Assembly: GCA_025358025.1 (NCBI GenBank)
Contig: JANYKW010000021.1
Span: 53,229-117,228, forward strand
From: Bacteroidia bacterium
GTDB taxonomy: Bacteria; Bacteroidota; Bacteroidia; Bacteroidales; Prolixibacteraceae
Direction of reading: 5' to 3'
DNA: 64,000 bases
Shown: positions 9,688 to 19,327 of the stretch, in pieces
How positions within the stretch are numbered: position 1 is the stretch's first letter
Layout: each line of letters starts with the position of its first letter
Translations under genes and position numbers: made by a program
The notes under the pieces: generated by a model
The model's database searches: none
Seen by the model: only the letters and a program-made list of their open reading frames with translations
Told to the model about the DNA's origin: nothing

Positions 9688-9718
9688 CAAATGTAATCAG
9701 ATGCATGTTCATAACAAA
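9688..9718 (-). promoter_or_regulatory. Bacteroidota promoter for the GH38 sugar operon
   Basis: On the minus strand TTTG (9718-9715), a 19-nt spacer and TACATTTG (9695-9688) match the Bacteroidota -33/-7 consensus TTTG-N19-21-TAnnTTTG. Transcription would start near 9682, giving a leader of about 100 nt before ATG 9580. The 351-nt gap 9581-9931 otherwise holds only this site and a candidate plus-strand promoter for cstA. Confidence 0.6.
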
Positions 9719-9900
9719 ATATATGTACTGGAATGTTGGAAACCCTTCCTCACCACAAAGGGCACAAATGGGCACAAATATCTCCATCCCTATCCACAGA
9801 TTGCTCAAAATATTCAGATTAAAAACAGACCTGATTATCCACTGTCACACTTGTTACGGTTCTCTGCTTGATTCGAATACCATACGTATGAGAAATTTTA

Positions 9901-9908
9901 TATATTTG
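9901..9908 (+). promoter_or_regulatory. Candidate -7 element for cstA
   Basis: TATATTTG fits TAnnTTTG and lies 23 nt before ATG 9932. No well-spaced -33 TTTG is seen, so support is weak. Confidence 0.35.
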
Positions 9909-9931
9909 GCCTATATCCTATTTGATGGCTT

Positions 9932-11767
9932 ATGAATGCAATGCCTTATGTAATTGGTGCTTTGGCTTTTTTAGCACTTGCATACCGGTTTTACTATAGT
10001 TTTATTGCCACCAGAGTTTTAATGCTTAATGACGGGATAGAAACTCCATCCTTCCGTCTTTTCGATAAACACAACTACTACCCAATGCCAAAATGGGTGG
10101 TTTTTGGCCATCACTTTGCCGCTATCGCCGGCGCAGGACCCCTTGTGGGCCCGGTTCTTGCCGCACAATTTGGTTTTATGCCGGGATTTGTCTGGATGCT
10201 GGTTGGAGCCGTCATGGCTGGGGCTGTTCACGATGTGGTGATCTTAACTGCCTCTGTTAGGCATGATGGAAAATCACTGGCAGAGATTGCCAAAATTGAG
10301 ATCAGCAAATTTAGCGGAACCATAACCTCTATTGCAGTTTTGATTATTCTGATTATCGCACTGGCAGGATTGGGTATTGTGGTAGTCAATGCCCTGGCAG
10401 AAAGTTCCTGGGGCACTTTTACCATTGCATCAACCATTCCAATTGCCATTTTTATGGGATTATGGATGTTTAAATTCAGAAAGGGCAAAACGGCTGAAGG
10501 AACTATTATCGGGGTAATTTTACTCACTTTGACTGTTATCTATGGCAAATTCATTCCTGGTTCACCTTTTGAAAGCTGGTTTACCTTCGACCGGAAAACA
10601 CTGACACTTTTGCTTGCAGGTTATGGCTTTTTTGCCTCAGTGTTGCCAGTCTGGCTTCTTCTGTCTCCAAGGGATTATCTAAGTTCCATTATGAAGCTGA
10701 CAGTTATTGCGCTGCTTGCTGTTGGAATTATCCTGGTTGCTCCTGAAATAAAAATGCCCAATTTCACCCCGTTTGTTCATGGAGGCGGGCCGATCATCCC
10801 GGGAACTCTTTTCCCCTATCTCTTTATCACCATTGCATGTGGTGCGATTTCCGGATTTCATGCACTCGTGAGCTCAGGAACAACACCCAAAATGCTGATG
10901 AAGGAATCACATATCATGCCAATAGCTGTGGGTTCCATGCTGGCCGAGGCCATGGTAAGTATCCTGGCGCTGATAGCTGCAACCAGCCTTTTCCCGCTCG
11001 ATTATTTCCAGATCAATGTCTCGCCTGAGAAATTCACACAAATTCTTCCGCAACTTCATTCCATGGGATTTCACGAGTCCAACCTAACCCAATTATCTGC
11101 TGAAGTTGGTGAGAAAATTGCAGGCCGACCAGGAGGCGCTGTTTCTCTTGCTGTTGGCATGGCACAGATTTTTTCCAGTCTGCCGGGATTAAACGGACTC
11201 ATGTCGTACTGGTACCATTTCGCGATCATGTTTGAGGCACTCTTTATACTCACTACCGTGGATGCCGGAACACGAATCGCACGTTTTATCCTGCAGGAAG
11301 CCCTGGGGAAATTTTATGCTCCTTTCGCACGGACTAACTGGCTCCCGGGTAATCTCTTTACAAGTTTTCTGGTTGTACTGGCCTGGGGATATTTCATTTA
11401 CACCGGAACTGTTTCAACCATCTGGCCCATGTTTGGAGTGGCCAATCAATTGCTGGCTACGCTAGCTCTTGCAATTGGTACCTCCTACCTGATAAACCAT
11501 GGTAAAAGGAAATATATCTGGATCACGGTCGCACCCATGACTTTTATCGGAATCACGACCATCACAGGCGGAATAATGAATTTATTCAACATTTATATTC
11601 CACAGGTTGTCAGCGAATCTAACCAGGTTCCCGGACTCGTCAATGCCACCCTGACAGCAATAATCCTTCTGTGTGTCACGCTGATTCTGCTGGAATCAAT
11701 TTCAAAGTGGATTAAGCCTTCGCAGCAGGAAAATAGTTTCAATGATAAAAATAATTTGAAAAAGTAG
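9932..11767 (+). CDS. cstA: Carbon starvation protein A family transporter
   Basis: 611 residues, almost entirely hydrophobic, with roughly 16 membrane segments. The N-terminal CstA block is clear ([20 protein letters not shown] at about residues 59-78, then a [18 protein letters not shown] stretch), as is the central [15 protein letters not shown] motif. CstA-family proteins are inner-membrane peptide or pyruvate uptake carriers induced in starvation in enterobacteria; the substrate here is unknown. The gene is transcribed away from the mannosidase operon and converges on nuoN, with only 29 nt between stops. Confidence 0.92.
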   Translation: MNAMPYVIGALAFLALAYRFYYSFIATRVLMLNDGIETPSFRLFDKHNYYPMPKWVVFGHHFAAIAGAGPLVGPVLAAQFGFMPGFVWMLVGAVMAGAVHDVVILTASVRHDGKSLAEIAKIEISKFSGTITSIAVLIILIIALAGLGIVVVNALAESSWGTFTIASTIPIAIFMGLWMFKFRKGKTAEGTIIGVILLTLTVIYGKFIPGSPFESWFTFDRKTLTLLLAGYGFFASVLPVWLLLSPRDYLSSIMKLTVIALLAVGIILVAPEIKMPNFTPFVHGGGPIIPGTLFPYLFITIACGAISGFHALVSSGTTPKMLMKESHIMPIAVGSMLAEAMVSILALIAATSLFPLDYFQINVSPEKFTQILPQLHSMGFHESNLTQLSAEVGEKIAGRPGGAVSLAVGMAQIFSSLPGLNGLMSYWYHFAIMFEALFILTTVDAGTRIARFILQEALGKFYAPFARTNWLPGNLFTSFLVVLAWGYFIYTGTVSTIWPMFGVANQLLATLALAIGTSYLINHGKRKYIWITVAPMTFIGITTITGGIMNLFNIYIPQVVSESNQVPGLVNATLTAIILLCVTLILLESISKWIKPSQQENSFNDKNNLKK

Positions 11768-11796
11768 CTGGGAGATTCTGGTAGTCTACTAGTTTT

Positions 11797-13176
11797 TTAA
11801 AGCAGATTGATAATAAGTTTTGGCAGGAATCCGAGCACAATCATCAATATAGTGCAGAGGATGATATTGAACTTGAAATTGATACTGGATTCAATTTTGT
11901 GCTGTGGTTCACCCTCCGAGAAATAGCTGGCCAAAATTGGCTTAAAATAAAAATAGATACTAATCATCGACCCGATGATGGCTACAACCACCAACCAGGT
12001 ATAACCACCTTCCGCTGCCAGCGCAAAAAGATTGTATTTAGCCATAAAGCCTGCAAGAGGCGGAATACCGGCGAGCGACATCATCGCTATTGCCATGGCA
12101 AAAGCCTCAACCGGATTGTTTTTTGCCAGGCCTCTGAAAGCAGGAATAAAAAATGTGCCCCGCTCCTCTCTGATGAGCATCAGTACCGCAAAAGCAGTAA
12201 TGGTAGCAATCACATAAGAAAGAACAAAAAAGAGGAGAATTCCGGCTGATTTTGGCCCTAATACGATCATAACCATCAGCAGATAACCCGACTGTGCTAC
12301 ACCGGAATAGGCAAACATCCGTTTCAGGTTATCCTGATATACCGCAGAAAGGTTACCGATGATTATCGTTGCCACAGATATGACTGCCAGGGTCGGCACC
12401 AGCTCTGCATGCAACGAAATAAATGCAATCGAAATCAGACGGTAGAAAGCAGCAATACTGGCAACTTTCCCTGCTGTTGTCATAAATGCTGTAATCAGGG
12501 TCGGTGATCCGGTGTACACATCGGGCGACCAGAAATGGAATGGTACTGCGGCAATTTTAAAGGACATTCCTACGAAAATCAATAGCATTCCGGTAATAAA
12601 CAGCATGGGAACACTCCCATTATTCGCAATCACATAGGAATTAATAGCTTCCAGATTGAAAGAGCCCGAAACACCATATACCAAAGCGATGCCAAAAAGC
12701 AAAAATCCGGTTGCAAATGATCCGGTAAGAAAATACTTCATGGCTGCTTCGTTTGAAGCGATATCAAATTTTTTACTTCCGGCCAACACATAAAAAGAGA
12801 TTGAAAGCGTTTCCAGTCCTACAAAAAAGAGAATCAAATTCCCAAAGGATGCCATGACTATTCCGCCAATCAAGGCAAACAGGATCAGTGCATAGATATC
12901 TTCCAGGGGGCGTTCAACTCCTTTGTAATAAATGTTGGCGAACATGAATATTAAAATACCAATCAAAATCAAAATTGAACTAAATGCAATGCTGAAGTTA
13001 TCGGCAATAAACATCTCGTTAAAATAATGCACCGAAGTGTTCCAATCCATGACATTCAGAATCATGGTGAAGGTCAGACCGACAAAAAGCAGTGGCAGCA
13101 ATACTTTTTTCATCTTCCGGACTCCGAAAAACATGATCAAAACTGCCAGGATGGTAAGCGCTAGTATTGCCTTCAT
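11797..13176 (-). CDS. nuoN: NADH-quinone oxidoreductase subunit N
   Basis: 459 residues, polytopic antiporter-like subunit of respiratory complex I with about 14 membrane helices. Family hallmarks include FFVGLETLSISFYVLAG, carrying the conserved Glu of helix 5, and the KIAAVPFHFWSPDVYTGSPT block with the conserved Lys and His. Last gene of the nuo operon; 117 nt of repeat-like AT-rich sequence separates it from nuoM. Confidence 0.95.
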   Translation of the reverse strand: MKAILALTILAVLIMFFGVRKMKKVLLPLLFVGLTFTMILNVMDWNTSVHYFNEMFIADNFSIAFSSILILIGILIFMFANIYYKGVERPLEDIYALILFALIGGIVMASFGNLILFFVGLETLSISFYVLAGSKKFDIASNEAAMKYFLTGSFATGFLLFGIALVYGVSGSFNLEAINSYVIANNGSVPMLFITGMLLIFVGMSFKIAAVPFHFWSPDVYTGSPTLITAFMTTAGKVASIAAFYRLISIAFISLHAELVPTLAVISVATIIIGNLSAVYQDNLKRMFAYSGVAQSGYLLMVMIVLGPKSAGILLFFVLSYVIATITAFAVLMLIREERGTFFIPAFRGLAKNNPVEAFAMAIAMMSLAGIPPLAGFMAKYNLFALAAEGGYTWLVVVAIIGSMISIYFYFKPILASYFSEGEPQHKIESSINFKFNIILCTILMIVLGFLPKLIINLL

Positions 13177-13199
13177 TCTATCTATCTATTTAGTTGTTA

Positions 13200-13293
13200 A
13201 ATCTCAGTTGTTTGAAATTTTTATACTGTTTAAAATGTTCAAAATATTTTTGGTATGCAGGAATTTCAACATTTTCAAATTTTCAAAATATTT
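13200..13293. repeat. AT-rich iterated words in the nuoM-nuoN gap
   Basis: The gap is built of variants of TTTTCAAA, AAAATGTTC and AAAATATTTT repeated over about 90 nt. No gene is visible. It is the least regular of the repeat-filled nuo spacers. Confidence 0.45.
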
Positions 13294-14742
13294 TCATTGA
13301 ATCTTTAAAATATTTTTTACCGCCGGCTCGGCAATACCCAAAAACATTTGCGGATAAATACCAATCCATAAGATTATGACAACAATTGGAATCAAAACAA
13401 CTAGCTCCCAGGCAGTTAAATCTTTGAATCCTGCTGTTGTTTCCCTGACCTCACCGTACATCGTCCGCTGGTACATCCAAAGCATGTAAACTGCTCCCAG
13501 GATAATTGTCAGTCCTGCTACAGCAGCCAGGTAACTATTGAATTCAAAAACACCCAACAGCAAAAGAAACTCCCCTACAAAACCATTGGTAAGAGGCAAT
13601 GAGATACTGCCAAGCAGGATAATCATGAAAAACGCAGCAAAAACTGGTGCTTTGGTGGCGATACCACCCAGGGAAGCAATCTCCCCTGTTTTGGTTCGGC
13701 GGACAATTATTTCGTAACAGAAAAACAATCCTACAATATTTACACCATGCGAAATCATCTGTATCATAGCTCCTTCTAATCCGCTAAAAGTACGGGAAAA
13801 CATACCCGTGGCAATCAATCCGACGTGCGCAAGGGAAGAGTAAGCTATCAAACGTTTCAGTTCACTTTGCCGGATAGCTATGATAGAGGCATAAACAATT
13901 CCGGTAACTGATAAAAGGATGGCATACACACTGAAATCATTCATCGCATCAGGGAACAAAGGCAGCACGAAACGGAGCACACCATAAACACCCATTTTCA
14001 GCATAATTCCAGCCAGCAGCATGGTACCCTGAACAGGTGCTGTAAAATACAGATCAGGTTGCCAGGTATGAAAAGGAAAGATGGGCATCTTGATAGCAAA
14101 AGCCAGAAAGAAAGCGAGAAGAAGCCATTTCTGTTCAGAAGGATCAAGTATAACCTGATAGAAATCGGAAAAAGCAAAAGAGTGCTGGCCGGGAGTCTGA
14201 ACATAAATATAAACAATGGCAACGAGCATTAAAAGACCCCCAACCAAGGTGTACATAAAAAATTTAAAAGTAATAGACCGGGCATTCTGACCTCCCCAAA
14301 GAATTGAAACAAAGAAAATTGGTATGAGTGCTATCTCCCAGAAAATATAAAACATCAGGATGTCGGTAGTAGAAAATACGCCAATCAATGCAAACTCCAT
14401 CAGCAAGATCAATGCATAGAAAGAATTCCGGCGTTCCAATCCACTCCCAAATCCGGAGTATATAATCAACGGGAATAGAAAAGTGGTCAGTAGAACAAGC
14501 AGCATACTTAAACCATCCATTCCGAGTGTAAATTCAATTCCAAGCAAGTGGAAAAAATCTGAGTGATATATTGGATATCCATTGGGATCAGCAATATATT
14601 GCATCAATACCATCACAGAAATCACAAAAGTGAGCATTGAAGCAGTCAGTGCAATTTTCTTGTTCAAAACAAAATGATCCTTCAAGGCAAAAAGCAGCAA
14701 TGAAAAGATCAATGGTATAAATATGAGAAGTCCCGTTAACAT
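13294..14742 (-). CDS. nuoM: NADH-quinone oxidoreductase subunit M
   Basis: 482 residues, about 14 membrane helices. The block FYIFWEIALIPIFFVSILWGG carries the conserved Glu of proton-pumping helix 5, and FAIKMPIFPFHTWQPDLYFTAP is the classic NuoM Lys/His motif. It forms part of the proton-translocating membrane arm. Six nucleotides separate it from nuoL. Confidence 0.96.
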   Translation of the reverse strand: MLTGLLIFIPLIFSLLLFALKDHFVLNKKIALTASMLTFVISVMVLMQYIADPNGYPIYHSDFFHLLGIEFTLGMDGLSMLLVLLTTFLFPLIIYSGFGSGLERRNSFYALILLMEFALIGVFSTTDILMFYIFWEIALIPIFFVSILWGGQNARSITFKFFMYTLVGGLLMLVAIVYIYVQTPGQHSFAFSDFYQVILDPSEQKWLLLAFFLAFAIKMPIFPFHTWQPDLYFTAPVQGTMLLAGIMLKMGVYGVLRFVLPLFPDAMNDFSVYAILLSVTGIVYASIIAIRQSELKRLIAYSSLAHVGLIATGMFSRTFSGLEGAMIQMISHGVNIVGLFFCYEIIVRRTKTGEIASLGGIATKAPVFAAFFMIILLGSISLPLTNGFVGEFLLLLGVFEFNSYLAAVAGLTIILGAVYMLWMYQRTMYGEVRETTAGFKDLTAWELVVLIPIVVIILWIGIYPQMFLGIAEPAVKNILKIQ

Positions 14743-14748
14743 TGGTAC

Positions 14749-16650
14749 TTATTTAAGCAGGTTAAGAAATAAGATCAGAATGATGCTGACAACCATGAAA
14801 AACAGGTAGGCACCGACATTACCGGTTTGAATGTACCGTATATTTTTCCCTACCCACACGACCAGATTACCTGTTTGATTGACGAACCGGTCTATTGCCT
14901 TTATTTCGATAACGTCATGAAAAAAGGTCGATAAACCGGCAACAGGCTTCTGGACAACTGCTTCGTATATTTCATCAACATAAAACTTATGGTAAGCAAG
15001 ATTGCCGAAAAATGATCTTTCAGGTTCCGCCTGGCCTATTTTCCTTTTCCTTACATGGATGACATAAGCGAGGTAGATGACAGCCAAAATAAGGAAAACA
15101 GGAGCCATCAGCCAAAGTTCGGTCTGTTCGCTCAGTGCTTCCCTGCCATGAGATATGACCGATTCGGATGATGCAAAAAGAGGGGCCAGAAATGTCCGAA
15201 TTGTCTCATCCCCGCCCAGTAGGTGAGGCACACCAAACAATCCCCCGAAAACTGAGAGAACAGCCAGCACAGACATAGGTATCGTCATGCTTTTGGGTGA
15301 TTCATGTACCGGGTGTGAGGAATTTTCAGGTTTTGCAGCATGGCTCCAAAAAACTACAAACAGCAGTCTGAACATGTAAAAAGCAGTCATCAGGGCTGCC
15401 AGTACCGATAAAGTCCAGAGAACCGGACCTGAATGAAAGGCACCGAGTAATATCATATCCTTTGAAAAGAAGCCGGCAAAAGGCGGAAGGCCGGATATAG
15501 CCATCGATCCGATCAAGAAGAGCCAGAATGTCACGGGTATTTTATCCTTCAATCCACCCATCTTTCGAATATCCTGTTCCCCGTTTAGCGCATGAATAAC
15601 ACTTCCCGCAGCAAGGAAGAGCAATGCTTTGAAGAATGCATGGGTAGTCAGGTGAAACATGGCTCCTGTAAAAGCTCCTGTACCCAAAGCAACAAACATG
15701 AATCCGAGCTGACTAACAGTAGAATAGGCCAATATTTTTTTGATATCATTCTGAAAAATCGCAATGCTTCCAGCCATTAGCGCTGTAATAATTCCTATGA
15801 CAGAAATTGTCATCATCGTTACCGGGGAAAGCGCGAATAGCACATTTGATCGTGCTACCATGTAAATTCCGGCTGTAACCATCGTTGCCGCGTGGATCAA
15901 TGCTGATACAGGCGTTGGACCGGCCATGGCATCGGGTAACCACGTAAAAAGCGGTATCTGCGCACTCTTACCAATAGCTCCCGTAAACAAAAGCATTGTG
16001 ATGAATGTAATGGTTATATCACCTGCCGGGATAGCTGAACTTTTTGCAAAGATCACTGCAAAATCCAAGGTTCCAAAATGCTGAATCAACAAGAAAAGAG
16101 CCAGCAGGAAACCAAGGTCACCGATCCGGTTCATGATAAATGCTTTCTTGGCTGCATTGTTATAATCCTGGTTTTTGAACCAGAAACCTATCAAAAGGTA
16201 GGAAGACAGACCTACGCCTTCCCATCCGATGAAAAGGATCAGGAAGTTTGATCCTAAGACCAGCAAAAGCATGAAAAAGACAAAAAGATTCATGTAGGAG
16301 AAAAAGCGGTTAAATCCTTTATCCTCCTTCATGTATCCGATGGAATAAACATGAATCAGAAATCCTACACCTGTAACAATGAGCAACATCAAGGCTGAAA
16401 GCCTGTCGGTAAGAAATGAAAATTGGATGGAGAGGTTGTGAAAGCTGATCCAGTTAAAAAGATCAACAGTCTGTCCTACCGCACCTTCCGAAAGTTTGAT
16501 AAAAATAATTATGGAATATAGAAATGGAAGCAGAACCATTAATGATGCGACGACCCCGGCAGTGATCCCCTTGAATCTTCTAAAATTGAAGGCTATCAAC
16601 AGGAATCCGAAAAGCGGGAAGAGAGGAACCAGCCAAATATGCTCAAACAT
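14749..16650 (-). CDS. nuoL: NADH-quinone oxidoreductase subunit L
   Basis: 633 residues, the longest antiporter-like subunit. Conserved blocks include LFIGWEGVGLSSYLLIGFW (helix 5 Glu), KSAQIPLFTWLPDAMAGPTP, and ALIHAATMVTAGIYM. The extended C-terminus, ending in hydrophobic residues, corresponds to the lateral helix HL and final membrane anchor of the distal arm. Located between nuoM and nuoK, 18 nt after nuoK. Confidence 0.96.
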   Translation of the reverse strand: MFEHIWLVPLFPLFGFLLIAFNFRRFKGITAGVVASLMVLLPFLYSIIIFIKLSEGAVGQTVDLFNWISFHNLSIQFSFLTDRLSALMLLIVTGVGFLIHVYSIGYMKEDKGFNRFFSYMNLFVFFMLLLVLGSNFLILFIGWEGVGLSSYLLIGFWFKNQDYNNAAKKAFIMNRIGDLGFLLALFLLIQHFGTLDFAVIFAKSSAIPAGDITITFITMLLFTGAIGKSAQIPLFTWLPDAMAGPTPVSALIHAATMVTAGIYMVARSNVLFALSPVTMMTISVIGIITALMAGSIAIFQNDIKKILAYSTVSQLGFMFVALGTGAFTGAMFHLTTHAFFKALLFLAAGSVIHALNGEQDIRKMGGLKDKIPVTFWLFLIGSMAISGLPPFAGFFSKDMILLGAFHSGPVLWTLSVLAALMTAFYMFRLLFVVFWSHAAKPENSSHPVHESPKSMTIPMSVLAVLSVFGGLFGVPHLLGGDETIRTFLAPLFASSESVISHGREALSEQTELWLMAPVFLILAVIYLAYVIHVRKRKIGQAEPERSFFGNLAYHKFYVDEIYEAVVQKPVAGLSTFFHDVIEIKAIDRFVNQTGNLVVWVGKNIRYIQTGNVGAYLFFMVVSIILILFLNLLK

Positions 16651-16668
16651 AGGATAGAATCTTTACGT

Positions 16669-16986
16669 TTACCATTTTAATTTATTGAGAACATTGATAT
16701 CGATGGTATTGGTCGACCGGTAAATCATTACCAGAAGAGCCAAACCTATGGCAACTTCGGCAGCCGCCACTACCATGATAAAAAAGACGAAAATTTGCCC
16801 GGCAGGATCATTGCGATAGGCCGAAAATGCCGCCAGAAGCAGATTGGCAGAGTTTAGCATCAGCTCAATCGACATAAAGATGACCAGTGCATTTCGTTTG
16901 ACTAATACGCCTACAACTCCAATCGCAAAAAGAGCCGAACAGAAGAAAATATAGTAGTCGATTGGTATTATATTCAAGTTTTGCAT
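16669..16986 (-). CDS. nuoK: NADH-quinone oxidoreductase subunit K
   Basis: 105 residues with three predicted helices. The two buried glutamates of NuoK are visible in FMSIELMLNSANLLL and in VAAAEVAIGLALLV. Membrane-arm subunit of complex I. A 113-nt gap filled with two repeat types separates it from nuoJ. Confidence 0.95.
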   Translation of the reverse strand: MQNLNIIPIDYYIFFCSALFAIGVVGVLVKRNALVIFMSIELMLNSANLLLAAFSAYRNDPAGQIFVFFIMVVAAAEVAIGLALLVMIYRSTNTIDINVLNKLKW

Positions 16987-17010
16987 TGTTTCTTCGCAGT
17001 TATATTCCGT

Positions 17011-17046
17011 TAAAAGTGACTAAAGTGAACTAAAGTGACTAAAGTA
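17011..17046. repeat. Iterated AAAGTGACT/AAAGTGAACT words
   Basis: Four AAAGT-led units in tandem in the nuoJ-nuoK gap. The same pair of words recurs at 29301-29342. Confidence 0.75.
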
Positions 17047-17065
17047 CTTACCCAACAATCAAAAT

Positions 17066-17097
17066 TCTCATGTCTCATGTCTCATGTCTCATGTCTA
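17066..17097. repeat. Heptamer repeat TCTCATG x4
   Basis: Four perfect tandem heptamers TCTCATG directly after the nuoJ stop codon (downstream on the minus strand). The word is the reverse complement of the ATGAGAC/T heptamer on the other side of nuoJ. Confidence 0.85.
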
Positions 17098-17099
17098 TC

Positions 17100-17603
17100 C
17101 TAGTATATGTCTTTTTTTCCCAACATCACTGCACCAACCATTGCGGCAAGAAACAGAATGGAAGAGAGCTCGAAGGGTAAATAATACTCCTCAAACAAAA
17201 CCTTCCCTAAATTTTTAACCAGTCCGATCTGGTTCAGAGATGGGTCTGCAGCCATCTTCAGGTCGTACGTCCTGAAAACAGCGATCAGTACCGTCAAAAG
17301 TAAACCACCGGCAATTGCTGATGCAATTGCTGTCAGTCTGGTTTTGGGAAATTCCCCCTGGATATTGAGATTCAGCAACATCACCGTATATATAAATAAA
17401 ACCATGATGGCGCCCGCATATACTATGATGTGAACCACTGCCAGAAATTGTGCATTAAGCAAAATGTAGTGACCACCGATGGCAAAAAATGCCAGAGTCA
17501 GGTACAACACACTGTGCATCGGTTTTTTTGATATCAATACTTTTAACGCAGCATAGATTGCAATAAAAGAGAGAATAAAAAAAAGATACTTGGAAAAGAT
17601 CAT
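17100..17603 (-). CDS. nuoJ: NADH-quinone oxidoreductase subunit J
   Basis: 167 residues, five predicted helices. The NuoJ block HIIVYAGAIMVLFIYTVMLLN is clear, including the Tyr-Ala-Gly-Ala pi-bulge region of helix 3. Membrane subunit next to NuoK and NuoA. Its coding sequence is flanked on both sides by heptamer repeats in inverted orientation. Confidence 0.95.
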   Translation of the reverse strand: MIFSKYLFFILSFIAIYAALKVLISKKPMHSVLYLTLAFFAIGGHYILLNAQFLAVVHIIVYAGAIMVLFIYTVMLLNLNIQGEFPKTRLTAIASAIAGGLLLTVLIAVFRTYDLKMAADPSLNQIGLVKNLGKVLFEEYYLPFELSSILFLAAMVGAVMLGKKDIY

Positions 17604-17610
17604 GGGTTGG

Positions 17611-17690
17611 GATATGAGATATGAGACATGAGATATGAGATATGAGACATGAGATATGAGATATGAGACATGAGATATGAGATATAAGAT
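17611..17690. repeat. Heptamer repeat ATGAGAT/ATGAGAC x11
   Basis: About 80 nt of tandem 7-nt units, mostly in the order T-type, T-type, C-type, filling the nuoI-nuoJ gap. The unit is the same word, inverted, as at 17066-17097. Far too short a unit for CRISPR. Confidence 0.9.
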
Positions 17691-17702
17691 TTAGTTCACT
17701 GA

Positions 17703-18290
17703 TTACCTATTATGCGTTTGGTTTTTATCTTTTTTGAAGCTTAAAACTTCAGGAGTCTGGCGGATACTGATATCCACTCTTTTGTCGGAAGGTTCAACCA
17801 ATACATCTTTTCCGTAGATAAAGTCGCTCCGGTGCAAATCGGCAAGGACCATTTCGTTGGTCAGGAAGATGGCTTCTTTGGGACATGCTTCTTCGCAGAG
17901 TCCGCAAAATATACAGCGTAACATGTTAATTTCATACACGGAGGCATATTTCTCCTCCCTGTAAAGATGCTTTTCATCCTCTTTTCTTTCAGCGGCAATC
18001 ATGGTAATTGCTTCGGCCGGACAGGAGAGTGCGCACAAGCCACAGGCAGTGCAACGTTCTCTTCCTTCATCATCTCTCTTTAATACATGTTTTCCACGAT
18101 AAATATCAGCGATAGGCCTTTTTACTTCAGGGTACTGAATAGTTGCCTTTTTCTTGAAAAAATGATGAATCGTAATTCCAAATCCGGCAATAATTGCAGG
18201 CAAATAAATCTTCTCAGCAAAGGTCATATCCTTGTTCGAAACGATTTTGCTCCGGCCGGATAATGAAACTTTATGATTATTGAGCAACAT
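17703..18290 (-). CDS. nuoI: NADH-quinone oxidoreductase subunit I
   Basis: 195 residues. Two classical [4Fe-4S] motifs: Cys80, 83, 86, 90 (CTACGLCALSCP) and Cys126, 129, 132, 136 (CIFCGLCEEACP), the N6a/N6b clusters that carry electrons to NuoB. An amphipathic N-terminal stretch fits membrane association. Two nucleotides separate it from nuoH. Confidence 0.96.
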   Translation of the reverse strand: MLLNNHKVSLSGRSKIVSNKDMTFAEKIYLPAIIAGFGITIHHFFKKKATIQYPEVKRPIADIYRGKHVLKRDDEGRERCTACGLCALSCPAEAITMIAAERKEDEKHLYREEKYASVYEINMLRCIFCGLCEEACPKEAIFLTNEMVLADLHRSDFIYGKDVLVEPSDKRVDISIRQTPEVLSFKKDKNQTHNR

Positions 18291-18292
18291 AA

Positions 18293-19324
18293 TTACAGGT
18301 GATTTTTAAGCATGATAACGAATCCTGTGACCAGAATATTGACGATTGCCAGAGGTAATAATGTTTTCCATCCCAATCGCATCAGCTGATCATAGCGAAA
18401 TCTCGGCAGTGTCCAGCGCACCCACATGAAGAAGAAAACAAAAAATATTATTTTCATAAAGAATACCAGGGAACCAATGATTGTCAATGCATTGTGTGAA
18501 AGATTCAGGGAGTCCATAAATGGAAAATTGTATCCTCCAAAAAACAAGGTTGCAATCATTGCTGACGAGATAAACATATTGATGTATTCAGCAAAGAGAT
18601 AAAATCCGAGCTTCATACTGCTGTACTCTGTATGATAACCACCAATAAGTTCCGTTTCGCATTCAGGGAGGTCAAAGGGGGAGCGGTTGCATTCGGCAAA
18701 AGCACAGACAATAAAAATCAGAAAACCCAACGGCTGGTACCAGACATTCCAGTTCATACCATGCTGCTGATCTACAATATCTTTCAGACTCAGTGAACCA
18801 CTCATCATGACAATGGCGATAATGGACATACTCATGGCCAGCTCATAACTGATCATTTGTGAAGCTGCCCTGACTGCACCGATTAGTGCATATTTATTGT
18901 TGGAGGCCCATCCGCCAATCATGATACCGTAGACACCGATTGAGAGGATGGCAAAAACATAAAGGACACCAACATTAATATCTGCGACCTGCAAGCTGTA
19001 CTCAGTCCCGTTAACTACAATACTATTACCCCAGGGTATCACCGCACTCGTAAGCAGAGCAATCATCATGGTTAGTGAAGGACCCAGGATATATAAAAAT
19101 TTATCTGCAGTGCCAGGCATAAACTCTTCTTTGTAGAACAGCTTAAGGCCATCAGCCAATGGTTGGAAAATGCCGCCAATACCTGCTCTGTTTGGGCCAA
19201 GCCTATCCTGTATATACCCTGCAACCTTCCGCTCGAGCAAGGTGGAATACATGGCAACCAGCAGACTGATTAACAGAATTACTGTTGCAAGAATAAATTT
19301 ATAGAGGATGTAATTGCCATCCAT
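18293..19324 (-). CDS. nuoH: NADH-quinone oxidoreductase subunit H
   Basis: 343 residues, eight or nine membrane helices. Diagnostic blocks are ERKVAGYIQDRLGPNRAG near residues 30-47 and AFAECNRSPFDLPECETELI, where acidic residues line the quinone channel. Joins the hydrophilic and membrane arms. Three nucleotides separate it from nuoG. Confidence 0.96.
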   Translation of the reverse strand: MDGNYILYKFILATVILLISLLVAMYSTLLERKVAGYIQDRLGPNRAGIGGIFQPLADGLKLFYKEEFMPGTADKFLYILGPSLTMMIALLTSAVIPWGNSIVVNGTEYSLQVADINVGVLYVFAILSIGVYGIMIGGWASNNKYALIGAVRAASQMISYELAMSMSIIAIVMMSGSLSLKDIVDQQHGMNWNVWYQPLGFLIFIVCAFAECNRSPFDLPECETELIGGYHTEYSSMKLGFYLFAEYINMFISSAMIATLFFGGYNFPFMDSLNLSHNALTIIGSLVFFMKIIFFVFFFMWVRWTLPRFRYDQLMRLGWKTLLPLAIVNILVTGFVIMLKNHL

Positions 19325-19327
19325 AAT

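Noticed and set aside
11768..11796. Terminator between cstA and nuoN
   Set aside because: There is a T-run, but the pairing CTGGTAG/CTACTAG leaves no room for a loop.
17611..17690. Possible CRISPR array
   Set aside because: The repeating unit is 7 nt without spacers, and no cas genes are present.
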